50,603 bases of DNA from Oscillospiraceae bacterium (lineage in GTDB: Bacteria; Bacillota; Clostridia; Oscillospirales; CAG-382): positions 1 to 50,603 of the forward strand of contig SVQU01000014.1 of assembly GCA_015065165.1 (NCBI GenBank), given 5' to 3'. Position 1 is the first letter of the stretch. Each line of letters starts with the position of its first letter. Shown here in pieces: positions 16,316 through 25,060 of this stretch. The translations under genes were made by a program, and so were the position numbers. Below the pieces are notes generated by a model. The model saw nothing but the letters and a program-made list of their open reading frames with translations. It did no database searches and was not told the origin of the DNA.

Positions 16316-17200
16316 TCATTTTCTACGAATTAATATATATTCACAAAATTCGGTAAGCCTGTTTTTGGCTTCGCCGTCATCAAAGCATTCAAGACAATTC
16401 CTTGCCTCGGCTATACATTCCTCGGCATAACGTCTTGCCTCGCCTTCGCCCAAAAGGGCAGGGAAGGTGCTTTTTTGGCTTTCTATATCCTTGCCGATAG
16501 TTTTTCCCAATTCCTCGGGGGTTGAATGAATATCCAATAAATCGTCGGTTATCTGAAAAGCTCTGCCGGTATAAAGTCCGAATTTTTCTGCCGCGTCAAT
16601 CATTTCGGGGGTTGCGCTTGCGGAAATACATCCCAGCATACACGCGCAAGAAAACAGCGCGCCGGTTTTAAGGTCAACAAGGGTTGTCAATTCCTCGATA
16701 GAAATTCTTTTTCCCTCTCCGTCAAGGTCAAACTGTTGCCCCGCGCACATGCCTGCCGAGCCCGAATACCTCGAAAGGGCGATAACCGCCTTTTCGTTCT
16801 GATGGGGCGAGCAATAAGAGCTTTCGCAAATAACGCCAAAGGCGTCAAGGGCAAGGCTGTCCCCTGCCAAAATGGCGGTTGCTTCGCCGAATGCCTTGTG
16901 GTTAGATGGCTTGCCTCTGCGCATATCGTCGTTGTCCATAGCGGGCAGATCATCGTGTATAAGCGAAAAGGCATGAACCATCTCAATAGCGGCGGCATAA
17001 TCCAAAAAGCCGTCGTCATTTCTTCCGCAAAGATAGGAAAACTCGGCAACCATATAGGCTCTCAAGCGTTTTCCGCCGCCCAACGCCGAATATTCAATTG
17101 CACGGCTCAGGTTTTTGCTTCTGCCTTTTGCCGAAAGCAACCCCGAAAGATGATTTTCGGTTTTTTCGGCTATCTCGTTCAAACGTTCCAAAAAGCTCAT
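16316..17200 (-). CDS. ispA: Polyprenyl (farnesyl/geranyl) diphosphate synthase
   Basis: This 294-residue trans-prenyltransferase has the first aspartate-rich motif in HDDLPAMDNDDMRRGKPSNH and the second in QITDDLLDI. The GGGKRLRAYM block after residue 35 binds the isopentenyl diphosphate. It condenses IPP with allylic diphosphates for quinone, undecaprenol or similar products. The start overlaps the xseB stop by 4 nt. Confidence 0.95.
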   Translation of the reverse strand: MSFLERLNEIAEKTENHLSGLLSAKGRSKNLSRAIEYSALGGGKRLRAYMVAEFSYLCGRNDDGFLDYAAAIEMVHAFSLIHDDLPAMDNDDMRRGKPSNHKAFGEATAILAGDSLALDAFGVICESSYCSPHQNEKAVIALSRYSGSAGMCAGQQFDLDGEGKRISIEELTTLVDLKTGALFSCACMLGCISASATPEMIDAAEKFGLYTGRAFQITDDLLDIHSTPEELGKTIGKDIESQKSTFPALLGEGEARRYAEECIAEARNCLECFDDGEAKNRLTEFCEYILIRRK

Positions 17201-17430
17201 TGTGCAGAGAAATCCTCCTGAACCAGATTGCCGTCCTTAACCTGCAAAAGCTTAACCTTTTCTTCGGCGGTGTCAAGCCTTGCGGTGCAAAGCTTTACAA
17301 GGGAAGTGCCTTCGTCGAAAAGCTTTATAAGGTCCTCAAGGGGTACGTTTCCGCCCTCAAGCATTTTAACTATTTGTTCAAGTCTTGCCAATGCCTGTTC
17401 GAAAGACATTTCGTTTTTTACTTCGCTCAT
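17197..17430 (-). CDS. xseB: Exodeoxyribonuclease VII small subunit
   Basis: This 77-residue helical protein carries the family motif SFEQALARLEQIVKMLEGGNVPLEDLIKLFDEG. It pairs with XseA to form exonuclease VII. The large-subunit gene xseA, normally just upstream, is not here; an RluB-type pseudouridine synthase gene takes that place, so XseA must be encoded elsewhere. Confidence 0.95.
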   Translation of the reverse strand: MSEVKNEMSFEQALARLEQIVKMLEGGNVPLEDLIKLFDEGTSLVKLCTARLDTAEEKVKLLQVKDGNLVQEDFSAQ

Positions 17431-17441
17431 TTTTTATATCC

Positions 17442-18167
17442 TCATTTCTTGGAAACTGCGTTTTTTAATGCTCTCAGCTCGCTTGATGTAAGCTCGCGGT
17501 ATTCTCCGGATTTCATATTGCCCAATCTTAAAGGACCTAAAGCAATGCGCTTTAATTTTGAAATATTAAGCCCCACCGATTCGCAAATTCTGCGTATTTC
17601 GCGGTTTTTTCCCTCCGAGAGGGTAAATTTAACAACGCTTGACGTATCGTTTCGGCTAATAAGCTCAACCCCAACGGGGGCGATTTTTTCGCCGTCCAGC
17701 TCTCGGGTGGCTCTCATTCTGTCCAAAGCCTCGTTACTTACGTTGCCCTTAATGGTTACGTTGTAAATCTTGTTAATCTCACCCGACGGATGGGTTATCA
17801 TATTGGTCAATTCTCCGTCGTTGGTCATAAGCAAAAGACCCTCGCTGTTAAGGTCAAGACGCCCAACAGGGTAGACACGCACGCCAACGTCCACAATATC
17901 CTTAACGCTTTTTCTGCCCTTTTCGTCGTTCATCGTGGTAACGATACCCTTTGGCTTGTATAACATTATGTAAACTTTTCTGCCCTTTGCCTGCGCCAAA
18001 GGCTTGCCCTTGTAGGTGATGCCGTCATTTTGGGGGTCTATTCTCATACCCAGAGTTGCGGTAACTCCGTTAACGGCAAAAAAACCCGCCTCGATTTCCT
18101 TTTCTGCCGCCCTGCGGGACATAAGTCCGCAATCGGCAACGTATTTTTGAAGCTTTATACTTTCCAT
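17442..18167 (-). CDS. rluB: Pseudouridine synthase, RsuA/RluB family
   Basis: The protein has an N-terminal S4 domain (KLQKYVADCGLMSRRAAEKEI) and a catalytic domain with VYPVGRLDLNSEGLLLMTNDGEL, where the Asp of GRLD is the nucleophile. It modifies uridine in rRNA. The ATG at 18167 gives 241 residues; an alternative TTG at 18185 inside the dacA end would add six residues and has a better-placed purine stretch, so the start is uncertain. Confidence 0.9.
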   Translation of the reverse strand: MESIKLQKYVADCGLMSRRAAEKEIEAGFFAVNGVTATLGMRIDPQNDGITYKGKPLAQAKGRKVYIMLYKPKGIVTTMNDEKGRKSVKDIVDVGVRVYPVGRLDLNSEGLLLMTNDGELTNMITHPSGEINKIYNVTIKGNVSNEALDRMRATRELDGEKIAPVGVELISRNDTSSVVKFTLSEGKNREIRRICESVGLNISKLKRIALGPLRLGNMKSGEYRELTSSELRALKNAVSKK

Positions 18168-18174
18168 ATTAAAC

Positions 18175-19359
18175 CTATTTTCCAAAAAGCCTTTCCCAAA
18201 AACTTGTTTCCTTTATTTTAACCGTTTCGGTAATTTCTAAATTAATTATGTAAACTTCCTTCCCCTTGCATAAAACCCTTGCTTCGCCGAAAATCTCACC
18301 TTCGCAAACAGGGGCATCGGCAGATTCGGGGAGGTTCAGTTCAATCTTAAAATCCTCGCCCTTGGGCAGACAAACCCACACATCCTTGGGGTTGCAAAGG
18401 TTAACGAATTCCTGCTCTCCGCCCGTTAGGGGCAAAGTCGACTTTATATCTCCCGCTTTCGCAATTCTTACCATAGAAAACCTTTCAAAGGCAAGGTCCA
18501 AAAGTATTTTGTGGTTTGCGGTAGGTGAGTTGTCTTTAAGGGTTACGGCAATTACCTTAAGTCCGTCCCTTTCGGCGGAACTTACAAGACATTTTCCGTC
18601 CCTTTGGGTATATCCTGTTTTAACCCCACAGGCTCCCTCGTAATTGCCCAAAAGCTTGTTGTGGTTGGTAAGTATCCTGCCGTTTGCGGTTCCGTTTCGC
18701 CTTACCTTAAAGCTTTTTGTTGACACAATTTCGTTAAAAAGGGGATATTCCATAGCCTCGGCGGTAATAAGCGCAAGCTCCTCGGCAGTGGTGTGGTGTT
18801 CATAATCGCTTAAGCCGTGTGGGTTGGTAAAGCGGGTGTGCTTCAAACCCATTTCCTTGGCTCTGGAATTCATCATATTTACGAATTCTTCCACACCTCC
18901 GCCCACGCAAATTGCAATCGCAATTGCGGCATCGTTACCGCTTTCCAGCAAAAGACAATATAAAAGCTCTAAAAGGGTTAATTTCTCGCCCTCGGCAAGA
19001 TAAACCGAGCTTCCCTCGATGCCAACGGCTTCCTTTGGGATAACGAATTCTCGGTGGAGGTTGCCGTTCTCGATAGCCACCAACGCAGTCATAATCTTTG
19101 TGGTGCTTGCCATCCCTCGTATAATGCCTTCTCCCTTTGCGAACAACAGACTTCGGCTTTCCGCATCAATAACCGCCACGCTTTCCGCGCCTATTTGCGG
19201 CAGATTCAAGCAATAATCGTTTCGTGTTGCGGAAGCGGATATGACGTCGGGCTTAAATACGGGCTGTTCGCCTTCCTGTTGTCGGGGTATTATCCATAAC
19301 ATAGTCAGGATAAACGTCAAAACAACCGAAATAATTTTTGTCCTTACAGTTTTTCTCAA
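18175..19359 (-). CDS. dacF: D-alanyl-D-alanine carboxypeptidase (DacA/DacF type, S11)
   Basis: This is a penicillin-binding protein that trims peptidoglycan stem peptides. The three active-site motifs are STTK at 85-88, SGN at 140-142 and KTG at 247-249. I chose a TTG start at 19359 because AGAGGTG stands 6 nt upstream and it leaves a clean signal peptide (RKTVRTKIISVVLTFILTML); the ATG 13 codons earlier has no RBS. The C-terminal domain is the usual beta-sandwich, ending in a possible amphipathic anchor (ETSFWERLFGK). It heads the long minus-strand gene run. Confidence 0.9.
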   Translation of the reverse strand: MRKTVRTKIISVVLTFILTMLWIIPRQQEGEQPVFKPDVISASATRNDYCLNLPQIGAESVAVIDAESRSLLFAKGEGIIRGMASTTKIMTALVAIENGNLHREFVIPKEAVGIEGSSVYLAEGEKLTLLELLYCLLLESGNDAAIAIAICVGGGVEEFVNMMNSRAKEMGLKHTRFTNPHGLSDYEHHTTAEELALITAEAMEYPLFNEIVSTKSFKVRRNGTANGRILTNHNKLLGNYEGACGVKTGYTQRDGKCLVSSAERDGLKVIAVTLKDNSPTANHKILLDLAFERFSMVRIAKAGDIKSTLPLTGGEQEFVNLCNPKDVWVCLPKGEDFKIELNLPESADAPVCEGEIFGEARVLCKGKEVYIINLEITETVKIKETSFWERLFGK

Positions 19360-19480
19360 TAATTTCACCTCTCGGTAAAATATATTAAGAAAGCGCAAGA
19401 ATATATGTATACAGGTTAATTTTATAACATAAACCCCACCTTGTCAACAAAAAGTTAACTTTTAAACCTTATTTAATGTC

Positions 19481-19509
19481 TTGACAAAAGGGAAATGCGG
19501 TTATATACT
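19481..19509 (+). promoter_or_regulatory. Promoter of galE
   Basis: TTGACA, a 17-nt spacer and TATACT lie 40 nt before the galE start. Confidence 0.75.
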
Positions 19510-19549
19510 CATAAATACAAACTTTAATTATTTGTTGGAGGAGAATTTA

Positions 19550-20545
19550 ATGAGCGTTCTCGTAACCGGCGGTACCGGCTATATCGGTTCCCACACTTGT
19601 GTAGACTTTATTGAAAAGGGTCAGGATATCGTTATCCTCGATAACCTTTGTAACTCTAAAATCGAGGTTCTCGATTATATCGAACAAATCACGGGCATTC
19701 GTCCCAAGTTTTATCAGTGCGACCTTCTTGATAAAGAGGGCATGAAGAAGATTTTTGATGAAAACGATATTGACACCGTAATTCACTTCGCAGGTCTTAA
19801 GGCTGTTGGCGAATCGGTTGCAAAGCCTATCGAATATTATAAAAACAACATTACGGGTACACTTAACCTTATCGAAGAAATGCGCGACCACAATTGCTTC
19901 AAGCTTGTATTTTCTTCCAGCGCTACCGTTTACGGTAAGCCCAAGAGTGTTCCCATAAAAGAGGATTTCCCCCTTTCTACCACCAACCCTTACGGCACCA
20001 CCAAGCTTTATATCGAGCAGATTCTTAAGGACCTTTGCGTTGCTGACGACCGTTTCTCTGTGGTTCTTCTCAGATACTTCAACCCCATCGGTGCACACTC
20101 CAGCGGTCTTATCGGTGATAACCCCAACGGTATCCCCAATAACCTTATGCCTTACGTAACCCGTGTTGCAAAGGGTGTTCTTCCTCACCTTAACGTTTTC
20201 GGTAACGATTATGAAACCGCCGACGGTACAGGTGTAAGAGACTTTATCCACGTTCTCGACCTTGCAGCAGGCCACTATGCCGCTTTAAAGGCGCTTTCCA
20301 ACCCCGGCGTGTCTATTTATAACCTCGGCACGGGTAACGGTGTCAGCGTTCTTGATATTATCAACACCTTCGAGCGTGTAACCGGTATCAAGATTCCTTA
20401 CCAGATCGCACCCCGCCGTCCCGGTGATATTGCCGAATGCTTCGCAGATGCCTCCAAGGCAGAATTCGAGCTTGGCTGGAAGGCTACCCGTGGCTTGGAC
20501 GAAATGTGTGCTTCCGCTTGGAATTTTGAATCTAAGCACAGCTAA
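19550..20545 (+). CDS. galE: UDP-glucose 4-epimerase
   Basis: This 331-residue short-chain dehydrogenase-type epimerase has the NAD-binding GGTGYIG at 7-13, SSSATVYG at 122-129 and the catalytic Tyr148-x3-Lys152 pair. The start at 19550 is fixed by GGAGG 9 nt upstream. It interconverts UDP-glucose and UDP-galactose for galactose use and surface sugars; galM lies 13 kb away. Codon choice is strongly biased, suggesting high expression. Confidence 0.96.
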   Translation: MSVLVTGGTGYIGSHTCVDFIEKGQDIVILDNLCNSKIEVLDYIEQITGIRPKFYQCDLLDKEGMKKIFDENDIDTVIHFAGLKAVGESVAKPIEYYKNNITGTLNLIEEMRDHNCFKLVFSSSATVYGKPKSVPIKEDFPLSTTNPYGTTKLYIEQILKDLCVADDRFSVVLLRYFNPIGAHSSGLIGDNPNGIPNNLMPYVTRVAKGVLPHLNVFGNDYETADGTGVRDFIHVLDLAAGHYAALKALSNPGVSIYNLGTGNGVSVLDIINTFERVTGIKIPYQIAPRRPGDIAECFADASKAEFELGWKATRGLDEMCASAWNFESKHS

Positions 20546-20580
20546 AAAATAAAACTATTGTTTTTCGGAAGTGAATCGGT

Positions 20581-20982
20581 TTGTTTCGCAGATTTATGTA
20601 CGGCCGTTACGGTAACGACCAATTTAACAACTTTATATTAATTTGTGCATTGATTGCGGGGTTGTTAACAATTTTCCTCCGCGGGGTGGCATACGTTGCC
20701 TTTTCAATGCTGCAAATGCTGCTTTTGGTGCTTTGGGCGTTGCGCGCGTTTTCCAAAAATCATTTTGCAAGACGTAAAGAAAATACGTCGTTTCTCGCGT
20801 TACGCAACAGGGTAAAGCCTTGGTTCAATTCGGTTTCGGCGTTTTTTAAGCGCCTTGCCGACAGAAACCATAAATATTTCAAATGCCCCAATTGCAAATC
20901 CCGTCTGCGTGTGCCTCGCGGCAGAGGTAATATTACCGTTACCTGCCCAAGGTGTAAAAACCGCTTCGATAAGAAAAGTTAA
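20581..20982 (+). CDS. Membrane protein with C-terminal zinc ribbon
   Basis: This 133-residue protein has one or two membrane segments (about 17-53), a basic linker and a C-terminal zinc ribbon with CPNC and CPRC pairs at about 100-125. The start is a TTG with GGAAGTGA 8 nt upstream; an ATG five codons later is the alternative. It may sense or bind RNA or metal at the membrane, but the role is unknown. It probably shares the galE transcript (35-bp gap). Confidence 0.75.
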   Translation: MFRRFMYGRYGNDQFNNFILICALIAGLLTIFLRGVAYVAFSMLQMLLLVLWALRAFSKNHFARRKENTSFLALRNRVKPWFNSVSAFFKRLADRNHKYFKCPNCKSRLRVPRGRGNITVTCPRCKNRFDKKS

Positions 20983-20990
20983 TGCAAAAT

Positions 20991-21045
20991 CCCGTCCCGA
21001 ATAAGGCTTGATTTTATAAAAATCACCTGTCGGGGCGGTTTTGTT
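20991..21045 (+). terminator. Terminator after the zinc-ribbon gene
   Basis: A long stem pairs cccgtcccga with tcggggcgg and encloses an inner tgattt/aaatca hairpin. TTTTGTTT follows. Confidence 0.6.
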
Positions 21046-21063
21046 TGCTTTATTAAAAAACTG

Positions 21064-21092
21064 TTGCAAAACGGCGGGGAAAATAGTATAAT
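21064..21092 (+). promoter_or_regulatory. Promoter of the lipoprotein gene pair
   Basis: TTGCAA, a 17-nt spacer and TATAAT lie 31 nt upstream of the start at 21124. Confidence 0.7.
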
Positions 21093-21123
21093 CAATGTGT
21101 CAGTAAAATATAAGGAGTTTTTT

Positions 21124-21780
21124 ATGAAACGAATTTTACTTTTGGTTCTTGCGCTGTTAACCTTGCTTTCGGTTACCTCCTGCGCTAAGGATGAAAGCAC
21201 CCGTACCTATCACTTTTATAAGGAAATCAAGGAAGATTCCTTCTGGTACGCCTGTACGATTACCAAGGACGGCGAAACCTATCGCTATGCACAAGCGCTG
21301 GATAAGGATTCGGTTACCACCATTGAAGACCACGATGATGATGCCGATGACGGCTACGCTATCTACGAACCTGCTAATAATTACGTTCACGAGCTTATTT
21401 TCAGTGCGAAAAAGTATAATACTACGGTTGCCAAGGAAGGGGTAAAGTTCCTTTTCGGTAATAACGAGCCTATTCAGTTCAGAGCTCCCGATGATGCAGT
21501 TGAGGAAGCCGAGTTTGATGGCAAGACCTATTATTGCGAAATTTTCGAAACGGTTGACGAAAATGGCGACCGCGTTGGAGAGAATAAATATTATTTCGAC
21601 GGAATGAAGCTTATTGCTATCGAATGGATTGAGGACGGCGAGGTTGTAACAACCTTACGTATGACCGAATATTCCGAAACTATTCCCGAAAGCGTTTATA
21701 CGTCGCTTCCCGAGGATTTCAAGGCGGGCACCTTCATCGCCGAAGACATTATTCCGCCTCGTCCTGTTGTTACAAAGTAA
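21124..21780 (+). CDS. Lipoprotein of unknown function
   Basis: The protein is 218 residues from the ATG at 21124, fixed by AAGGAG 7 nt upstream. The signal peptide ends in VTSC (Cys20). The mature part alternates charged turns and beta strands (ENKYYFDGMKLIAIEW), similar in style to LolA/LppX-like lipoprotein folds, but no family was recognised. A lipoprotein gene follows 13 bp later on the same transcript. Confidence 0.8.
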   Translation: MKRILLLVLALLTLLSVTSCAKDESTRTYHFYKEIKEDSFWYACTITKDGETYRYAQALDKDSVTTIEDHDDDADDGYAIYEPANNYVHELIFSAKKYNTTVAKEGVKFLFGNNEPIQFRAPDDAVEEAEFDGKTYYCEIFETVDENGDRVGENKYYFDGMKLIAIEWIEDGEVVTTLRMTEYSETIPESVYTSLPEDFKAGTFIAEDIIPPRPVVTK

Positions 21781-21793
21781 AAAGGAGTTTGCT

Positions 21794-23449
21794 ATGAATT
21801 TGAAAAAATATTTTTTGGTTGCGCTGGCGTGTCTTCTTTGTACCGGCGGTCTTGCGGCTTGCGGAGAAAACAAAAACGAAGAATCCTCCGTTGATTCTTC
21901 GCCCGTTTCCGAGGAATCTAAAAACGAAGAGTTGGAGGACAGCGTGAAAATGCCTGAATACTGGGGCTTTAACAGCTATGAAAATTTCGAAAATCCTAAC
22001 GCCCCCGAGGAAATAACCTCTTTCCCCACGTTGGTTAAAAAAGAAAGCGATAAAAAATACTCTATGACCTGCGATACCGAGGCGGGCAAGCTTACCGTTA
22101 CCTTGGAGGAACGTGATTGGGGTATGTTCAACCTTTGGTCCTGGAAGCTTGTTGATAAAAACAACAAAACCCACACCTTTATCGGCGGTTCCACCGACTG
22201 GGAATATGTTTTCCGTACCGTTGCCCCCACAGGAAAAACCACATTTACCGGCGGTAACCACGGGGACGAGGCTTTCATCTCGTTGGATTTGTATAATGCG
22301 GAAAACGGCGAGCCGATTCAGCTCAAGGTGGGCGAATCGGTTACGGTTAACGGCTTGCATATCATTGAGAAAAGTAAAATTTTGTGGGTTCCCGATGCAA
22401 ACGGCGACAGTATAGGCGATTATAATAATAAGAATTTGTCCTATACCGAGGATGACGTTTTTGCCGAAATCACAAGAAAATATACCTTTACAGGACCTCA
22501 GATTAAGCTTAACGCAGACTTTAAATACGTTAAGGATACGAAGCATTATCACTCTTATTCGGCGATGTTCCCCATTGATAAAAAATACGGTCTTTGGTGT
22601 GAAATGTACGACCGAGAGGGCAAGCTTCTCGACACTATCGAAACTCTAAAGGTGGGCAAGGCGGACTATTCGGGTAAGGAGCATAACGGTTATCCCGCAA
22701 CCCGTGTTGTTCTTTACGGCCATGCAGACCCCCGTTATCAGTTCGACCTTCGTATAAATACTCCCGCCGATTCTCTGGGCAATTTCGCAAACACCTATAA
22801 AACCTGCATTTGGGATATGAATACCAACACCAATAAGATTTACTTCAGTAAATACGGGGTAAAATCTCCCGATACCGTAACGGCGGGTACAGAATTTCAT
22901 ACCGAAATGATTTGGTTGTTCAAGTTCGTTCCCGATGCGGTTTCTCCCGAACCTGCGGTTCCCGAGATTCCCTTCGAAGATTATAAGCCTGCGGGCGCTC
23001 TCGCTTCTTCGGGAAAAACCTATACCGTTTCGGGTAACGGTGTTGGCGCAGGTGCGTATACCGCAAGCCTCACCGACGGTAAAACCGCAAGCGGACTTAC
23101 CTATGATAACAATTGGTTCGGCTTTTTGCGCGGCAACGAAAATAATACCGTTGACGGTGTGGGAAGCATAATTATCGATTTGGGCGAGGAAAAAGAGCTT
23201 TCGGGTGTCCGCGCGCATATCTGTAACGGCGAAACCGCGGGTATTTCCGCCCCCGAAAAGGTTACGGCTTCCTTCTCTTCGGATAACGTTAACTTCTCCG
23301 AAGCAACCGAAGTCCCCGTAAACCGCAACACCGACGGTGTTTATTGGACGGGTGCAGAGCTTTCGGGCAAGGGAAGATACGTGAAAATCGATTTCGCCCT
23401 TACCGCAAGCTTCGTTTTCCTTGATGAAGTTGAGGTTTACACAAAATAA
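21794..23449 (+). CDS. Lipoprotein with C-terminal F5/8 type C (discoidin-like) domain
   Basis: The protein is 551 residues from the ATG at 21794, with AAAGGAG 7 nt upstream. The signal peptide ends in LAAC. The middle part is beta-rich and unassigned. The last ~140 residues look like an F5/8C carbohydrate-binding domain: a DGKTASGLTYDNNWFGF opening, IIIDLGEEKELSGVRAHI, and a closing GRYVKIDFALTASFVFLDEVEVY. It is probably exposed on the cell surface and binds glycans. Confidence 0.8.
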   Translation: MNLKKYFLVALACLLCTGGLAACGENKNEESSVDSSPVSEESKNEELEDSVKMPEYWGFNSYENFENPNAPEEITSFPTLVKKESDKKYSMTCDTEAGKLTVTLEERDWGMFNLWSWKLVDKNNKTHTFIGGSTDWEYVFRTVAPTGKTTFTGGNHGDEAFISLDLYNAENGEPIQLKVGESVTVNGLHIIEKSKILWVPDANGDSIGDYNNKNLSYTEDDVFAEITRKYTFTGPQIKLNADFKYVKDTKHYHSYSAMFPIDKKYGLWCEMYDREGKLLDTIETLKVGKADYSGKEHNGYPATRVVLYGHADPRYQFDLRINTPADSLGNFANTYKTCIWDMNTNTNKIYFSKYGVKSPDTVTAGTEFHTEMIWLFKFVPDAVSPEPAVPEIPFEDYKPAGALASSGKTYTVSGNGVGAGAYTASLTDGKTASGLTYDNNWFGFLRGNENNTVDGVGSIIIDLGEEKELSGVRAHICNGETAGISAPEKVTASFSSDNVNFSEATEVPVNRNTDGVYWTGAELSGKGRYVKIDFALTASFVFLDEVEVYTK

Positions 23450-23462
23450 TAACGCATAAAAA

Positions 23463-23500
23463 TAATGCCTGCCGATTAAAACGGTGGGCATTTTCTTTTG
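23463..23500 (+). terminator. Terminator after the F5/8C lipoprotein gene
   Basis: aatgcctgccg pairs with cggtgggcatt, followed by TTTTCTTTT. The remaining gap to 23733 holds the next promoter and nothing else I recognise. Confidence 0.75.
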
Positions 23501-23602
23501 CTTTTGAAAACTATATCGTGATTTGAAAATATTTGAAAATAAAGGTCTTTTGGTAAATATTAATAAATATTAAAAAGTCGGATAAAAAACTATTATACCT
23601 AT

Positions 23603-23630
23603 TGATTTATTTTTGGGTGTGTGGTATAAT
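23603..23630 (+). promoter_or_regulatory. Promoter of the CBM9-like lipoprotein gene
   Basis: TTGATT, a 16-nt spacer and TATAAT with a TGTGG extended element lie about 100 nt upstream of the start, leaving a longer leader than usual here. Confidence 0.6.
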
Positions 23631-23733
23631 CTTTTGCGTAAAATATGGCGGAATGTTATTCGGCTGTATTTTTGCATTATATTCGTGTTCTAATATGAAC
23701 AAATAAAAAAGAACCATTAAGGAGTGTGTTCAA

Positions 23734-25035
23734 ATGAAAAAGTTTTTAGCAATTCTTCTCGTGTGCGCTTTTGCTTTCTCGTTCGTTGCTTGCGGCGGTT
23801 CCGATGAAAGCTCTGCACCTGCATTCTCCAATGCAAACTCTACCCCCAAAGAAGAACCTTCCAAGGTAACTTCTTCCTCCGCTGCACCCCAGTCTTCTTC
23901 TGCAGCAGAATCCTCTGACACCGTAGTTGAGGATAACAACCTTATCACCCAGTTCATTTCCTGGGGTAAGCCTTACTACCAGAACATCGTTTCCACCATC
24001 AGCACCGAAGCTACTTCTCTCCAGCTCAACAAATATAACGAAGCTGTAGCAGCAGAAGAAAACGGCGTATTCACCGCAGGCAATAAGCTTGAATTGGCTG
24101 AAGGCGCAGATATCGCAAACTTCGCTATTGCTGTGTTCGAATATAACCACACCGTATTCGGTTACGTTAAGAAGGAACTTCAGGCTGTTGGCAGCGCTAA
24201 GCTCGAAACCGCAGTTCCCGAAGACGGCTTCGTTGTTGTTATCGATAAGAAGAACGACAACAAGATTAAGCAGATTCAGGAAGCTACCGCTACCACCCTC
24301 TTCTTCCCCCACGGTATCATCGTTAACACCGGTCTCGATGCTGAAATCGAAAAGGCAGCTACTGCTCCCACTATCGACGGTAAGGTTGAAGACGGCGAAT
24401 ACGGCGACGTAGTTTGGACTGCTAACCCCGAAAGCCCCCTCTTCTCCTACGCTCAGTTCGAAGTTAACAACTACAACGTTAACGCTGACGTTTATATGAC
24501 CTACGACGAAAACTACCTCTACCTTGCAGCAGTAGTTGACACCCCTGACCACTTTAACGACCGTACTCCCGACACCTGCGGCGATATGTATGACCTCACC
24601 TGCATTCAGGTTAGCGTTATGGGTGTTGCTCCCTCTGATGAATACATCACCAACGGCGCTTGGGATTACAGACAGACCAACAGAGATATCGTTGACAAGC
24701 ACAACCTTATCCGTCAGTGGGGTCTCGGCGTAAACCCTGACACCGCAGAATCTCTTAAGTGCGTATGGATGGCTCCCGCAGGTGCTGCAGATAACTCTAC
24801 CACCGTTAACACCCGTGTAGACCAGATCACCACCTATGAAGTTCAGATTCCTTGGGCTGACCTCGGTAACGCTGAAAACCTCATCGATATTAAAGAAGGC
24901 ACCGAACTCGGTATTGCAGTTTCCATCAACAGTGGTAGCGCTGACAAGCCCTTCCAGGTTCTTCATATGCGCGACGGCGGCGGTATCATCGGTATCAACG
25001 ACTTGACCAAGATCCCCACCATCACTCTCAGCTAA
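23734..25035 (+). CDS. Lipoprotein with C-terminal CBM9/DOMON-like domain
   Basis: This 433-residue protein has a lipobox (SFVAC, Cys20) and a Ser/Pro-rich linker to about residue 70. The C-terminal ~220 residues start APTIDGKVEDGEYGDVVW, continue with YMTYDENYLYLAAVVD and end in a strand pair typical of the carbohydrate-binding CBM9/DOMON-like fold. Codons are markedly uniform (CTC, ACC, GCT, AAC), unlike its lipoprotein neighbours, which suggests very high expression. A sugar isomerase/epimerase gene follows after 25 bp. Confidence 0.8.
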   Translation: MKKFLAILLVCAFAFSFVACGGSDESSAPAFSNANSTPKEEPSKVTSSSAAPQSSSAAESSDTVVEDNNLITQFISWGKPYYQNIVSTISTEATSLQLNKYNEAVAAEENGVFTAGNKLELAEGADIANFAIAVFEYNHTVFGYVKKELQAVGSAKLETAVPEDGFVVVIDKKNDNKIKQIQEATATTLFFPHGIIVNTGLDAEIEKAATAPTIDGKVEDGEYGDVVWTANPESPLFSYAQFEVNNYNVNADVYMTYDENYLYLAAVVDTPDHFNDRTPDTCGDMYDLTCIQVSVMGVAPSDEYITNGAWDYRQTNRDIVDKHNLIRQWGLGVNPDTAESLKCVWMAPAGAADNSTTVNTRVDQITTYEVQIPWADLGNAENLIDIKEGTELGIAVSINSGSADKPFQVLHMRDGGGIIGINDLTKIPTITLS

Positions 25036-25060
25036 TTTATTGTATAAGGTATAACACCCA

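Noticed and set aside
16038..16430. Short open frames inside the OLE RNA region
   Set aside because: No RBS, no domain, and the region is highly structured with its own promoter and OLE synteny.
23746..24966. A 406-codon minus-strand frame opposite the CBM9-like lipoprotein gene
   Set aside because: Caused by strong codon bias on the plus strand. It has no promoter or RBS and no recognisable domain.
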